Origin: Siphonodentalium dalli
Taxonomy: Eukaryota; Mollusca; Scaphopoda; Gadilida; Siphonodentaliidae
Assembly: GCA_032622095.1 (NCBI GenBank)
Contig: CP136063.1
Span: forward strand, 85,539,980 to 85,603,979
Direction: 5' to 3'
Length of the DNA: 64,000 nucleotides
The notes under the pieces were generated by a model. That model searched no databases. It saw nothing but the letters and a program-made list of their open reading frames with translations, and was not told the DNA's origin. Below, piece by piece: positions 40,484-51,448 of this stretch (within the stretch, counting starts at the first letter, position 1; each line of letters starts with the position of its first letter). The translations under genes and the position numbers were made by a program.

Positions 40484-40624
40484 TAACAATAAGAAGTTCC
40501 TCATAATCTGAACATACATTGACTTTATCGTAATAAACACTTGTGTTAATGCAGTTTGCTAAGTTTTCTCAGTCAAAACCCCATGACCACATTGAAACCC
40601 CCCCCCTCCCCCGTTCATTTCTAA

Positions 40625-40836
40625 TGTTAATTGGATATATGTCCTGTTAACTACTATGGCTGCCATGTAGACAGAAGAATGGGTATCATCCAGTGATTTA
40701 ATTATACGCCGCCTCACCGAGTGATTGGAGGTTACATGTCTGACCGTCATTCCATTTGTATTTGGTTTCTGACTGATAGCTTTAGTTATAATCAACTCAA
40801 CGAAATATGTATCTTATTTTCTGGGTTATCTGCCTT
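40625..40836 (+). repeat. Duplicated segment S, copy 2
   Basis: Partner of 37740-37902 in direct orientation; the minus-strand ORF 40559-40795 crosses it and a C-run and is not conserved in copy 1. Confidence 0.6.
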
Positions 40837-41215
40837 TAAAGTGATGTGAAACACTACAGTGGGGTGATCACATAGAAATGGAGCATAGTCTTGCTCACAG
40901 AAGAAAGTTATATTTACAAATATTATATCCAAATTGACAACACACATCGTCATTCTTATATATTACTTAAATGCAGTGAGTCTCAATGGCGAACTCATTT
41001 TCATTAGTTTATCGCCGATAGTTGCATCCCGAATTGAGAAGTAAATATTTACAATTGAGCATAGTTCAGACAATGTTTTCTATGGAGTGATACAGTCGAT
41101 TTGGTTGAAATTTTTGGGGATGTTAGTAGAATGCTACATTCCTCCAGTTGGCATAGCACCTGAATACCAGCTCATCAGTTTTGCGCACCCGAACAAGTAC
41201 ATAATATGTCTTTAA
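40836..41215 (+). mobile_element. Family F element, copy 3
   Basis: TTAAAGTGATGTGAAACACT to CATAATATGTCTTTAA, with TTATCGCCGATAGTTGCATC and TTGGCATAGCACCTGAATAC. Full length. Confidence 0.65.
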
Positions 41216-41314
41216 CTACTGTTGCAGATGCTAAAATATTTTTGAGAAATATCGTGATTTATCGCTTCTGATCAGTCGACATAATTATTTATTTCACAAG
41301 CTGCTTCTTTTCTA

Positions 41315-41537
41315 TTAACCCTCTCTATAATATAATGGATTCTCCCACCCAGTTATAAAAGGATACATTGGAATAGTCTATTATTCATTTGGAGGGGTAT
41401 TCAGGAAAAATGAGCAGTATTCCTTTTCATTGATGGAAAATGTTCAGATAATATGTTCAACAAATGACATATGGTCATTTGTTGACTTATTATCTGAACA
41501 TTTCCTGATGGATTACTACCCTCCTCTCCAGGGTTAA
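41315..41537 (+). mobile_element. Family D element, TTAA on both sides
   Basis: TTAACCCTCTCTATAATATA to CTCCAGGGTTAA, hairpin GTTCAACAAATGACATATGG TCATTTGTTGAC with arms TTCAGATAAT. The following element starts immediately. Confidence 0.8.
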
Positions 41538-41951
41538 CAAGGTTCCCACGCTCTTGAAAAGTACTTGAATATCAGACCTTTCCTTGAAAAGTGCTTAAGT
41601 TCATTTTATTCCATGAATAGTACTTGATTTTCACCCATCACCTTTGATAAGTGCTTGAATTTAGTCAAATTGAGTATTTTTTTACAATAATTTCTCTCAT
41701 ATCCTTACAAAAAATGTATCTGATAATTTTAGTTGAGTCGTATTTTCATAGAATTTAATCCTTACTCTGTTTTGTTTCTCAATATTATAAGAAAACAAAT
41801 TCTAATATGGGAAGAATGTTTGCAGGCTATTTTATGATAGCGCCAAAATATAATGGTCAACTATAATTGTCCTTGAAATGTATCACTGCGGTCCATGAAA
41901 AGTGCTTGAATAATGCTTAAATTTGGATAGCAGTAATGAATGGGAACCCTG
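41538..41951 (+). mobile_element. hAT-like element with GGTTCCCACG/GGGAACCCTG ends
   Basis: CAAGGTTCCCACGCTCTTGA and GAATGGGAACCCTG are inverted. 'CTTGAAAAGTGCTTGAAT' recurs at least five times, a feature of a widespread animal family of non-autonomous elements that end CAGGGTTCCCAC (recollection). An 8-bp duplication is blurred by the adjoining GGTTAA. Confidence 0.55.
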
Positions 41952-42188
41952 GTTAATATGACATTAATCAGAGGATACAAAAGGATACAGCTGTTTATGT
42001 GTTAATAACAGGAGGGTACAGGGATGATCCCACACCTGTACCATTAATCTGCCCGTTTTACAAGCATTGCCAATTAATGTACATGAAATATACACAAGAG
42101 CTGCAGGCCACAGGCAAGAGTGTATCAAAGTCATTAGAAATCTCTGGCATACATAGCCAATGAAAACATCAAGAGCTATAGTTTGAGG
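41952..42188. other. Unrecognised sequence
   Basis: No family member or ORF supported. Confidence 0.3.
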
Positions 42189-42396
42189 TTAATGTATTTC
42201 TAATGAATGATCAGGCGATAGGGAAAACGGAAGTTGTGTGGAAAGGATAGGATAAGAAAAAAAACACAGAGGTGATGATACCGATATTAAATATCGGAGA
42301 TAAAATAGAAGAGATCTGTTTCCGAGTATCAGATGAGCATTAAAACACGATGTGAACACAGACACACCCTGATGCTGTTTTCATCAGGAGGTATAA
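42189..42396 (+). repeat. Direct repeat T, copy 1
   Basis: TTAATGTATTTCTAATGAAT, GATCAGGCGATAGGGAAAAC, CCGATATTAAATATCGGAGA, CACACCCTGATGCTGTTTTC to GGAGGTATAA. Nearly identical to 42661-42876. Confidence 0.85.
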
Positions 42397-42664
42397 CCCT
42401 TTCTATACTAAATAGATTATCCCATTCAGTTATATTAAAAAGTATACATTGGAATTGTCTATTATTAATTAAGAGGGGTGTTCAGGTATTAAAATCATAT
42501 GACAGACAGAAAAACAGATAATATAAGAGCAGAATTATTCATATTCATTGGTGGGAAATTTTCAGATAATAAGTTTAACAATCGACCTATTTTGAACTTA
42601 TTATCTGAACATTTCCAAAGGGATAACTACTCATCAATGAGTGTAATAGTAAAAAAACGATTAA
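42393..42664 (+). mobile_element. Family D element between the two T repeats
   Basis: ATAACCCTTTCTATACTAAA to AGTAAAAAAACGATTAA; hairpin TTCAGATAATAAGTTTAACA with inverse AACTTATTATCTGAACATTT. Its left TTAA is ATAA and coincides with the end of T copy 1; its right TTAA coincides with the start of T copy 2. Confidence 0.75.
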
Positions 42665-42876
42665 TGTATTTCTAATGAATGATCAGGTGATAGGGAAAAC
42701 AGAAGTTAAATTGTGTGGAAAGGATAGGACAAGAGAAAAAACACATAGGTGATGATCCCGATATTAAATGTCGGAGATAAAATAGAAGAGATCTAGCTGT
42801 TTCGGAGTATCAGATGAGCATTAAAACATGATGTGAACACAGACACACCCTGATGCTGTTTCATCAGGAGGTATAA
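42661..42876 (+). repeat. Direct repeat T, copy 2
   Basis: Same limits as copy 1 (TTAATG ... GGTATAA) with an 8-bp insertion (GAAGTTAAATTGTGTGG) and few substitutions. Followed by GTTGAGTAAGACG rather than a D element. Confidence 0.85.
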
Positions 42877-43749
42877 GTTGAGTAAGACGTGGAATAACAT
42901 TGCGGATCTGTGGTGGATAATCTGCTGAATGGAAGCCAGAATATTGTAATGAGTTGTATAGATAGATTTATTGACAGATATGCCCACTCGAGGCTGTTGT
43001 CAAAACAATTACATTAATAAAATGTGATTATAAGTATAGTAACATAAATATATTAATTTTCAATGTTTGGTGATTAATTCACACCGTTTATGTAGAAAGA
43101 GTTGGACCATGTTGCAGATAATATTACATGTTTTGGGTTCATCATTTCTAAAGATGATTAAGAATATTTGTTGGTCAGCGATATTATTAAAGGTCTAAAT
43201 ATTGTCGCTTATTTCCATAAAGAAATGCTCTTTAAATATTTTTATAAATGTGGCGTCGCATTATCAAGTGTTCTTCAGCTTCTACCTCCATTCCACTCTT
43301 TTTGCAAATTCTCTCATTAGATCAGCGAGTACTTTAGGTTGTTTGTGTCTGCCTTTTTCAATTTCTAAACTGTGGTTGCTAATCATATATATGAGTCCTA
43401 AATCAGTTAATATCAAAACAAAGATGCGAAGAATCTCACACAATTGAGCTACACATTTCTCATCTAAAATTACCAATGACGGTAATAAAATGTCACAATT
43501 GTGAGCGTAACCCCTGTTTATTCCATAGAAAACATTATATTTGTTCTGAACTCCACAAGAGTTGCCAACTGAAAGTATAGTACTTAATTATTTATCACAA
43601 TGTTTACATAATTTCAATACAATACAGACTAATTTGATCTCGTGAACTTCTTAACATGTTAGGGTCTTCTCTAGATGTAATCGAAGAGATCAAATGTGAG
43701 GTTACTCCTAATTGCATGGTATATTCTATGTATATTTAACGGATTATAG
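42877..43749. other. Unrecognised AT-rich intronic sequence
   Basis: Both-strand ORFs near 43202-43476 overlap one another and lack splice sites; the minus ORF has a leucine-rich stretch but no known motif. Nothing else recognised. Confidence 0.3.
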
Positions 43750-43950
43750 ATTATAGTACATTAATTGTTATGACCATAAGATATCACCCAGGTCCTCTAT
43801 GAATGATGCAAACAACATTTTAATTATAATTACCATGTTGTTTACATCGTTCATAGAGCATACAAGTGTATTTTGCACTAATCCATGGCTCAAATTCAAT
43901 AATTTGTTGCATATATTCTGTTGAGTATAAAAGGAGATGGTCCAATAAAT
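43750..43950 (+). repeat. Family H repeat, copy 2
   Basis: GGTCCTCTATGAATGATGCA AACAACAT and ATGTTGTTTACATCGTTCAT AGAG form an inverted pair; then TGTATTTTGCACTAATCC and GAGTATAAAAGGAGATGG lead into the 32-bp array. Confidence 0.6.
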
Positions 43951-44184
43951 GGCCGGATTTAGGGTGCAGTCTCCCTTTAAATGGTCAGATTTAGGGTGCA
44001 GTCTCCCTTTAAATGGTCAGATTTAGGGTGCAGTCTCACTTTAAATTGCCGGATTTAGGGTGCAGTCTCCCTTTAAATGGTCAGATTTAGGGTGCAGTCT
44101 CACTTTAAATTGTCGGATTTAGGGTGCAGTCTGACTTTAAATGGCCAGATTGAGGGTGCAGTCTCCCTTTAAATGGCCAGATTT
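43951..44184 (+). repeat. 32-bp tandem array, seven units plus a part
   Basis: Unit GGTCAGATTTAGGGTGCAGT CTCCCTTTAAAT. Units start at 43951, 43983, 44015, 44047, 44079, 44111, 44143 and 44175. GGTCAG/GGCCGG/TGTCGG and CTCC/CTCA/CTGA variants alternate, suggesting a 64-bp higher-order unit in the middle. Confidence 0.92.
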
Positions 44185-44502
44185 GTTTAATAACAGGAAA
44201 TAGTGCCAGGTGATCTTTGACTTCCGGTTTGTTGTCTGTTTACACTCCGTATGCAACTTCTCAAAAATACTATGGCTTCCAATATTTTTCCAGCCAACTA
44301 TAATGAATGAAGAGTTTGAAAAGTTATGTCATTAATATACACCATTAAATACAGCAAAGAGTCTTTATTTATCTGGGAACAAACAACGCATAGTTACGTG
44401 AAAAGTCATTGCATGTCTTATAGAAGCCGATGTTAGTTTCGCCTCCCATTTGTTGATTTAAGTACATTTTGCTGAGGCGTTGGATATTGTAATAAATAAC
44501 TA

Positions 44503-44561
44503 ATCCAGTAAATTAGGTCTGGACCTCGCCAAAGTCTCGGTCCAGACCTAATTTACTGGAC
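44503..44561. repeat. Short perfect hairpin
   Basis: TCCAGTAAATTAGGTCTGGA CC and GGTCCAGACCTAATTTACTG GA with loop TCGCCAAAGTCTC. No family relatives in the window. Confidence 0.75.
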
Positions 44562-44603
44562 TCGTTTTGTAAATTCCGCTATAAACTGGGGACTGGTTGT
44601 AGA

Positions 44604-44948
44604 CAAGCCTTGAAATAGTGTGTCTGTCATTTGCAGAATGAGGTCCCCAGAGGGTGAATTTAGTGATGCTACCCCGCATAGCGGGCTAGCATCACCAAAT
44701 TCACCCTCTGGGAACCTCATTCTGCTGAGGTGTAAGCAGAATGAGGTCCCCCAGAGGGTGAATTTGGTGATGCGGGCTAGCATCACAAAATACACCCTCT
44801 AGGGACCTCATTCTGCTTACAACTCAGCAGAATGAGGTTCACAGAAGGTGAATTTGGTGATGCTAGCCTGCTATGCGGGGTAGCATCACTAAATTCACCC
44901 TCTGGGAACCTCATTCTGCAAATGACAGGCACGCTATTTCAAGGCTTG
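44604..44948. mobile_element. Family B triple foldback, duplication GTTGTAGA
   Basis: Three consecutive hairpins (about 44635-44725, 44730-44816, 44826-44922) between CAAGCCTTGAAATAGTGTGT and CTATTTCAAGGCTTG; perfect GTTGTAGA on both sides. The middle one lacks GCTAGCCC on its left arm. Two + and one minus ORF over it are shadows. Confidence 0.9.
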
Positions 44949-44956
44949 GTTGTAGA

Positions 44957-45345
44957 TCCTCTATATATCGACTGTTCACAAGCAATAAATCAGAACATTT
45001 CCCAAAACAAGTATCCCCCACCTCGGCACTGTACTCTGTGGCAGATAGATAATCCAGAAAATGAAATAGATTTCCATCAGTTGATTGGAACTGACACAGT
45101 TCGATGAACTTGCCAAACATCAGGACCATAAGCACGTTATAGAAATACTGTGCAGGCTCTTAAGGTAGGGCTAGGAGTGTCATTCTGGGTTAAACGAGGT
45201 TTTCGTGACCCTGATGACCCAGAATATAGGAGATTGAACTACTTGTCAGAAACAAATACAAATGGAGAGACGGAGGCATGTAATCCTGTATCTAGCTATA
45301 TTTATAATTGTGAATGTATATGTCTGTATGTACACCTAAATAATT
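44957..45345. other. Low-repeat sequence with short ORFs
   Basis: VDPLYIDCSQAINQNIS and, after a stop, KVGLGVSFWVKRGFRDPDDP read on the + strand in different frames; could be decayed coding sequence, but no splice pair fits. Confidence 0.3.
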
Positions 45346-45441
45346 GACTGAGAGCTTTCCAATAAATGGCAACATATTTCCGACTAAATCCTAAAAAATT
45401 ACCCATAATTCTGCTGCAGTTAAGGAGTCGATTATTACTGT
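45346..45441 (+). mobile_element. Solo right arm of family A
   Basis: TGAGAGCTTTCCAATAAATG to GAGTCGATTATTACTG-TA, with deletions in GGCAACA(AGCCAT)ATTTCC and TTAGGGCA. No left arm. Confidence 0.72.
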
Positions 45442-45454
45442 ATGTCCACTATAT

Positions 45455-45830
45455 AAATTACTATGGGACCATCTAGAGGACTCAAAAGGGGTCTCAACAA
45501 TGGTAAGTTTCTACGAGGAAGATAATGGTGCAGGTTAAATATTTCAAAAGTGACGCTGTCAGGGATAGAAAAAGGGAGGTGGCACCAAAATCGATAGAAA
45601 TATTAAAATATGGAGAATGGTCACAATTTAGCGACAAGATATCTCCAAAATCGCTTCTAGGCTGGTCACTGCAGCGATGATGGGGGGTTGCTGAAGGAGC
45701 ACAAACATTGAGAAAACATTGTTTCCGCTTTCCACCAAACTTATATATAGCTATCTCCATGATATATGAATTATAATGGTGTAGTTCAAGTTTTCCATGC
45801 TGGCATTAATCGGGTCAAGAATGGGGATCG
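45455..45830 (+). repeat. Isolated units of the ~150-bp array family
   Basis: ACCATCTAGAGGACTCAAAA GGGGTCT, GAGGAAGATAATGGTGCAGG, AAAAGTGACGCTGTCAGGGA, CTTTCCACCAAACTTATATA and CCATGATATATGAATTATAA match 12490-13190. Confidence 0.6.
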
Positions 45831-45874
45831 GGAAAGTGGAAAGAAAATTTATTTTCCTACTTTTCACTTTCAGT

Positions 45875-46119
45875 TTATCCCTTTCGTTACTAAATGGATT
45901 GTCCCATTCAGTCATAAAAGTATACATTGGAATGTTCCATTATTCATCTGGAGGGATGTTTAGGAAATATGAGCAGATGACAGACAATAGAAAGTGCAGA
46001 AGGAATCCTATTCATTGATGGGAAATGTTCAGATAATAAACAAACGACATGTGCTATTACCTGAACATTTCTTGAGGGATAACTACTCATCAATGAGTAA
46101 TTGGTAGAGAAACAGTTAA
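45875..46119 (+). mobile_element. Family D element
   Basis: TTATCCCTTTCGTTACTAAA to GTAGAGAAACAGTTAA. The hairpin has a deleted centre (GATAATAAACAAACGACATG TGCTATTACC). Left TTAA mutated to TTAT. Confidence 0.75.
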
Positions 46120-46767
46120 ACAATAATTGTTATCATTGCTCTGCCAGGTAATTTGTCTTGACTTAATAATTTATCAGAATTTAAAACTCTTTTGATATAC
46201 ACAGTCAGTAAAAATTATTAAAAAATTTGGAACAAAGTCGTAGCAATTATTTGATCTAAAGGAAATCCTCATGTACAGACTAACAGGCTCTGAATCAATG
46301 TCAGAAAAATATTGAACAGAGGTTATAGGACCAATATAAATAAATTTCGAGATTTACATCCAACTTTTTCAGAAAAATGGGGCAAATTTTAAGTTATATA
46401 TTTTATTCTTCCTAATATAAATGGTCATGGTTCTAGAATCCTATATTCAGGTGATTTAGATTGTCCAATTTGATCAAAATAGACTGATTAATGCATCATC
46501 GAAACGTAATTTGACAATTTTAGGCATGAGGAAAAAAGTCTATATCAAAATTATCCAAATAACAAAAATTCAGGATGGTACTAAAAATATGGTCAGAGCG
46601 AGGGGATGTAAATCTAGCATTTATTTTATATTGGCCTTAGGTAATGTAGTATCAGTTATTAAATATCTCATAAATTCCCCTAAAAACTAATAATCCATAA
46701 TAAGTTTAGACAAACTATAATCGCCTCATTATGGAAAAGGGACATAAACCATACGTGTGATTAGGTC
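46120..46767. other. Unrecognised AT-rich sequence
   Basis: No family members or splice-bounded ORFs seen. Confidence 0.35.
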
Positions 46768-46769
46768 TA

Positions 46770-46982
46770 CAGTAATGCTCTAAATAATCGACTCCTAAAC
46801 CACAGCAGAATTATGGGTAACTTTTCACGATTTAGACGGAAATATGGCGTGTTGCCATTCATCGGAAAGCTCTCACTGAGAGCTTTCTGATGAATGGCAA
46901 CAAGCCATATTTCCGACTAAATCCTGAAAAATTACCCATAATTCTGCTGTGGTTAAGGAGTCGATTATTTAGAGCATTACTG
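46770..46982. mobile_element. Family A copy
   Basis: Full length, TA both sides; left arm has TTAGACGGAAATATGGCGTG. Centre GGAAAGCTCTCACTGAGAGC. Confidence 0.88.
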
Positions 46983-47181
46983 TAAGCTCCTGATATTTAT
47001 AGCACCCTGTGGAGCTATCTTAAGAAGCCCTCTTGACATCAACACAGGATGGGATTTGATAACATCATCCATATTAAAAATAGCTCGATTGCTTCGAAAA
47101 TAACTTGGTAATTCTATTTCCTCCTGTTAAATTTGAATTCCTTCTCAGTGCTTGTTTCATGTGGAGAGCGCCAAAAATGTT

Positions 47182-47587
47182 CAAGTCTGCAAATATTGTG
47201 TCTGTCATTTGCAGAATGAGGTCCCCAGAGGATGAATTTTGTAACGCTATCCCGCACTGTGGGCTAGCATCACCAAATTCACCCACTAGGAACATCATTC
47301 TGCTTAGGCTTCTACCACTATTAGAGACATAGAATCAGTTTGAAGTTCCCCAGTTGAAGTTGGTGATATTCACCCATTAGTCACCTCAATTATGCATTTT
47401 ATCTTCTGCATGTTAGGGGATATAGAAACTTCCCAGAAAGGAAAAAGTAACCAAAGAAGATCTATGCAGAATGAGGTCCCCAGAGGGTGAATTTGGTGAT
47501 GCTAGCCTGCTATGTGAGGTAGTTTCACTAAATTCACCCTCTGGGGACCTCATTCTGCAAATGACAAACAGACTATTTGCAGGCTTG
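47182..47587. mobile_element. Family B long element, duplication AAAATGTT/AACATGTT
   Basis: CAAGTCTGCAAATATTGTGT to GACTATTTGCAGGCTTG. First hairpin diverged (CCCCAGAGGATGAATTTTGT), long linker with GTTGGTGATATTCACCCATT and ATTATGCATTTTATCTTCTG, second hairpin good. One mismatch in the duplication. Confidence 0.75.
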
Positions 47588-48137
47588 AACATGTTATGTT
47601 TTCCTAAAGAGGTTTCGTGTATTTAGTATATAAACCTAGATTCATTTCTTCTTCACCTAACTCTTTCAGTGTCAGAGTCAACCACAGAGCCAACATAAAA
47701 AACATATTATGTGTTTACACTAGGAGATTTCCCATAAAATGACAGGTGAAAGTATTCCATCACAAAATGGACAAAATAGGAGAAAGGAAATATAACAGTA
47801 GTGCTGCTCTAAGCATGGCATATGCCCTCACCCTTACCCCCACACACCCCCTCAGTAGGCATTAATAAATTGGACAATTTATTGATTTTTTCATGGCTAA
47901 ATATTGTTCGGAGGGGAATTTGCCTGTGTATCTTGAATATTGTAATTCAAATATAGGACTCTATCAAAAGTACCGTTCGCCACCCAAGTCTGAATGATTC
48001 TTAAAATGTTCTAAGTCGAGAAAGAGCCAATAATTCTTTCAAAAAAAATAAAACTGTTTTCAGTCATCATGATATGTTGGACAGATTTATATACCTAGAT
48101 TAGAAAGTGCAGGAGCAATCCAGAACACCCAATAGGT
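47588..48137. other. Unrecognised, with a C1 terminus relic
   Basis: TAACTCTTTCAGTGTCAGAG TC at about 47659-47680 resembles a C1 left end with nothing further attached. Confidence 0.35.
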
Positions 48138-48260
48138 TTAACCCTTCAAGTGCCAGGTCGATTTTTGTATCAACCCATATACCCTGTGCCAATGCATTCT
48201 CTTATATATGCGAGTCGACCATAGTTCGCCTCGCATATATAAGAGAATGCATTGGCCTAA

Positions 48261-48296
<36 letters not shown>

Positions 48297-48394
48297 TTTT
48301 TTACAATTTTAATAATTTATTCTTATATTCTTTAACAGACTTATTTTGTAGGTATAGGGCCGATGAGATCGGCCCCTGGCACTCAAAGGGTTAA
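48138..48394. mobile_element. Family C1 element, complete
   Basis: TTAACCCTTCAAGTGCCAGG to GGCACTCAAAGGGTTAA; full hairpin (48188-48256: GCGAGTCGACCATAGTTCGC CTCGC centre), T-run of about 28 bases, GACTTATTTTGTAGG, GCCGATGAGATCGGCC small stem. Confidence 0.88.
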
Positions 48395-48475
48395 TACCAA
48401 GTGCAGATCAACAGGGGAAAGATATCTGTGCAACTAGAACAAGTGCAAATAAGTGTGGCATATCCCCCAATGTAG

Positions 48476-48585
48476 AATAATGCCCAAAGTATACGACCCT
48501 TTAACCACAGCAAAATCTCTCACTTTCTGAAAAATTACCCATAATTCTGCTGTGGTTTAGGGGTCGATTATTTAGGACATTACTG
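48476..48585. mobile_element. Family A copy, 'AAAGTATACGACC' subtype, internally deleted
   Basis: AATAATGCCCAAAGTATACG and CACAGCAAAATCTCTCACTT TC on the left, then TGAAAAATTACCCATAATTC to GGACATTACTG-TA. Left TA and CAG lost. Confidence 0.68.
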
Positions 48586-48896
48586 TAGCTTATATGAGGT
48601 TGTACTGCTCTCAGGGGGGGGGATTTTTATTGGTGTGACTTTTATGTCACGTATTCTAAGAATATATGGGCTAAATTGGATTATGGGTGAAATATTTGAG
48701 ATGTCGTCAGCTCAAATCAAGCTTGAAAATCGTCCTGATTTTTGCCCATATTGGGGTCGAATCTGCGCCAACCTCGTTTAACCCAGACTGCAATGATGAT
48801 ATCTAAGGAAGAGTTGAGCTGCGTATTTAGTCTGAACATGGGTTTGAATATTGACACAGAATGGATCTGCCATCATACTGAAAACTTCCTCAGAAA
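48586..48896. other. Unrecognised sequence
   Basis: G-run at 48614-48622. GCCAACCTCGTTTAACCCAG resembles, inverted, CTGGGTTAAACGAGGTTTTC at 45187. No gene. Confidence 0.3.
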
Positions 48897-48964
48897 TAGA
48901 TCCACTAAATTCACCCTCTGGGGACCTCATTCTGCAAATGACAGACACACTATTTACAGGCTTG
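48897..48964. mobile_element. Family B right-end fragment
   Basis: CTAAATTCACCCTCTGGGGA CCTCATTCTGCAAATGACAG to ACTATTTACAGGCTTG, half a hairpin only. Confidence 0.7.
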
Positions 48965-49107
48965 GACATCTTACCACATTGTAGATGAGTACAGTAAACA
49001 AATTATTGTGGGTAGGTATGTTTTGATATCCCACCCAGCTGTCACTCCCAAATTCCATAGGCATAATTTCGAGGTTCAAACAAGCTACCATTATGTCCAA
49101 TTGAATG

Positions 49108-49742
49108 CAAGCCTGCAAATAGTGTGTCTGACATTTGCAGAATGGGGCCCCCAGAGGGTGAATTTAGTGATGCTACACCGCACAGTGGGCTAGTATCACC
49201 AAATGTTTCCCTCTGTGGAAATCATTCTGCTTATAGGTCTCATCTTCTGGGAAGTAATTAGTCTCAAATTAACATAGTTTTTAGTTACTTTTTCCCTTCT
49301 GTTCAGTTTCTATATCCCTCATTTGCAGAAGATACAATGCATATTAATAAATCGAGGTAACTAATTTGTGAATATCACCAACTTCAATTGGGAAACTGCA
49401 ATCTGATCCTAGGTGACTAGGCTAGGTCTCCCATAGAAGATTCAAGAGGACTAAGCAGAATGAAGTCCCCAGAGGGTGAATTTGCTGACTCTAGGCTCAC
49501 TCACTGTGCAGGGTAGCGTCACTTAATTCACCCTCTGGAGAACTCATTCTTCATTTGTCAGACCAGTTATAATGTGTTTTAAACTGTTACAAATGTCAAA
49601 TAAGGGCACAAAAGGTCTTTAGTAAAGAATTTGCATGAGGTTGTAAAAAACGCGTTATTTGCCCCTCAGGCCACCCCGGCATTCCTTCCTGCAATTTTTT
49701 ATTTCTCCCCCCCCCCCTGGTCAGACACTATTTCCAGGCTTG
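49108..49742. mobile_element. Family B long element, duplication ATTGAATG/TTTGAATG
   Basis: CAAGCCTGCAAATAGTGTGT to CAGACACTATTTCCAGGCTT G. Two hairpins (about 49140-49226 and 49452-49552) with the inverted long linker (GTGAATATCACCAACTTCAA). About 170 bp of unrelated sequence with a C-run (49708-49717) precedes the right terminus. Confidence 0.75.
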
Positions 49743-49841
49743 TTTGAATGCTACATTCTTGAAACAGGTACCAGCGGTATACTATAAACTCAGTACCGAT
49801 TTTCTGTTTGTAATTCACTGTTATAAGCCCATAGCATGACT

Positions 49842-50097
49842 TTAACCCTTTCTTTACTGAATGGATTCTCCCATTCAGTTATAAAAGTATACATTGGAAT
49901 AGTCTATTATTTATCTGGAGGGATGTTCAGGAAATATGTGCAGATGACAGATATTAGAAAGTGCAGAATGAATTCTATTTATTTGTGGGAAATGTTCAGA
50001 TAATAAGTTCATCTTATGGTCATTTGTTGAACTTATTATCTGAACATTTCCTAAGGAACCTACTTGTCAATTAGTATTTTAGTACAGAAATGGTTAT
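49842..50097 (+). mobile_element. Family D element, complete
   Basis: TTAACCCTTTCTTTACTGAA to TAGTACAGAAATGGTTAT; hairpin TTCAGATAATAAGTTCATCT with ATGGTCATTTGTTGAACTTA. Its right TTAT is also the left edge of the next C2 element. Confidence 0.8.
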
Positions 50098-50469
50098 CCC
50101 TTCCATGACTGGAGCTTCCTGAAATTTTGCGAAAACCATGCATTCTCTTATATATGCAAGTCTCCCATAGGGAGCCTCGCATATATAAGAGAATACAATT
50201 GGCCTAACAATATTTACCTTGACCTTGTAAGCCAGTGCATTCTCTTATATATGTGAGGTTCCCTATGCAGTATAGCGTATATGCCCAGGAACTGTGTTGT
50301 GGAAGGAATAATTTTAATGGCCTAGCACTGTGTTTCTCCTCAGATCTGAGGCAATTATATGGCAGTGTACGTTAGACTGTATGGGAGACTCGCATAAATA
50401 AGAGAATGCACTGGCACAGGATCTTTTAATAATGCTGCACCAGCGCAGCTCCCGTCATGAAAGGGTTAA
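50094..50469 (+). mobile_element. Family C2 element sharing its border with D
   Basis: TTATCCCTTCCATGACTGGA to CCCGTCATGAAAGGGTTAA. First hairpin intact; second module is opened by about 115 bp at 50268-50382 (TATAGCGTATATGCCCAGGA ... GTTAGACTG) that is not C2 sequence. Confidence 0.8.
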
Positions 50470-50586
50470 ATAATAGTATTAATTGCGCACCTCCATGCTG
50501 ATGGCTGATGGGAGATTTATAAGTATGTGTATTGTATTCTTAAACTGCATGATTCAATCCATTATTCAGGAATACCTGGTAAAGAT

Positions 50587-51041
50587 CAAGTCTGAGTTTA
50601 GTGTGCCTGTCATTTGCAGAATGAGGTCCCCAGATGGTGAAGCTGTCTGACATAGCTGCATGGCTAGCATCACCAAATTCACCCTCTGGGAACCTCATTC
50701 TGCATGGCCTCATCTGCTATGGGAGACATAAGACTCAGACTGAAGTTCCCAAATGGTGAATATTGTGATGTACACCCATTGGGAACCTCGATTATGCTAT
50801 GTGTTGTCTGCCAATTTGGGGGGTATAGAGAAACTAAACTAAAAAAGAAATAGAATCTGTGAAGAAGTTTCTATATAAATTTTATAATAAAGAAGCTTTC
50901 CAGAGAAGATGAGGCCTAAGCAGAATGAGGTCCCCAGAGGGTGAATTTAGTGATGCTAGCCCGCTATGCGGGATAGCATCACTAAATTCACCCTCTGGGG
51001 ACCTCATTCTGCAAATGACAGGCACACTAAACTCAGGCTTG
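50587..51041. mobile_element. Family B long element
   Basis: CAAGTCTGAGTTTAGTGTGC to CACACTAAACTCAGGCTTG, the same terminal subtype as 25311-25756. Second hairpin (50915-51013) is almost perfect. Flanks GTAAAGAT and GAAAGGAT are a plausible decayed duplication. Confidence 0.78.
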
Positions 51042-51263
51042 GAAAGGATGGTAATTGCAGCTGATAAATTGTTAACCTCTGTGTAAGATGGGTGCTGTAC
51101 AAACCACTTGGTATGTCAAGTGGTGCTATATTCTTAGATTGAATTGACTTTGTCACTTGGCATTCTCAATATTAACCCTTCGATTACTGAGTGGATTACT
51201 TACAGGAATGATCTAATATTTTATCTGCATTGGCCTGTATTCATGCAATTATCAACAAGTTTG
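51042..51263. other. Short unrecognised stretch
   Basis: ATATTAACCCTTCGATTACT GAGTGGATTACTTACA near 51171-51205 is a decayed family D left end. Confidence 0.45.
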
Positions 51264-51265
51264 TA

Positions 51266-51362
51266 CAGTAATGCTTTAAATGGGAGACTCGCATATATAA
51301 GAGAATGTATTGGCACAGGGTTTTCGCAAAATTTTAGGAAGCTCCAGTCATGGAAGGGTTAA
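51266..51362. mobile_element. Fusion of a family A terminus with a C2 right end
   Basis: CAGTAATGCTTTAAA, preceded by TA, joins TGGGAGACTCGCATATATAA and the C2 end (GGAAGCTCCAGTCATGGAAG GGTTAA). Neither element is complete. Confidence 0.72.
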
Positions 51363-51448
51363 GATGTATAATGGCGACAACAATTGCATTTCTTTACTAT
51401 CTACACATTTGATTGGTATCAACTGTTAAAACTTGAGAAATTTATGTA

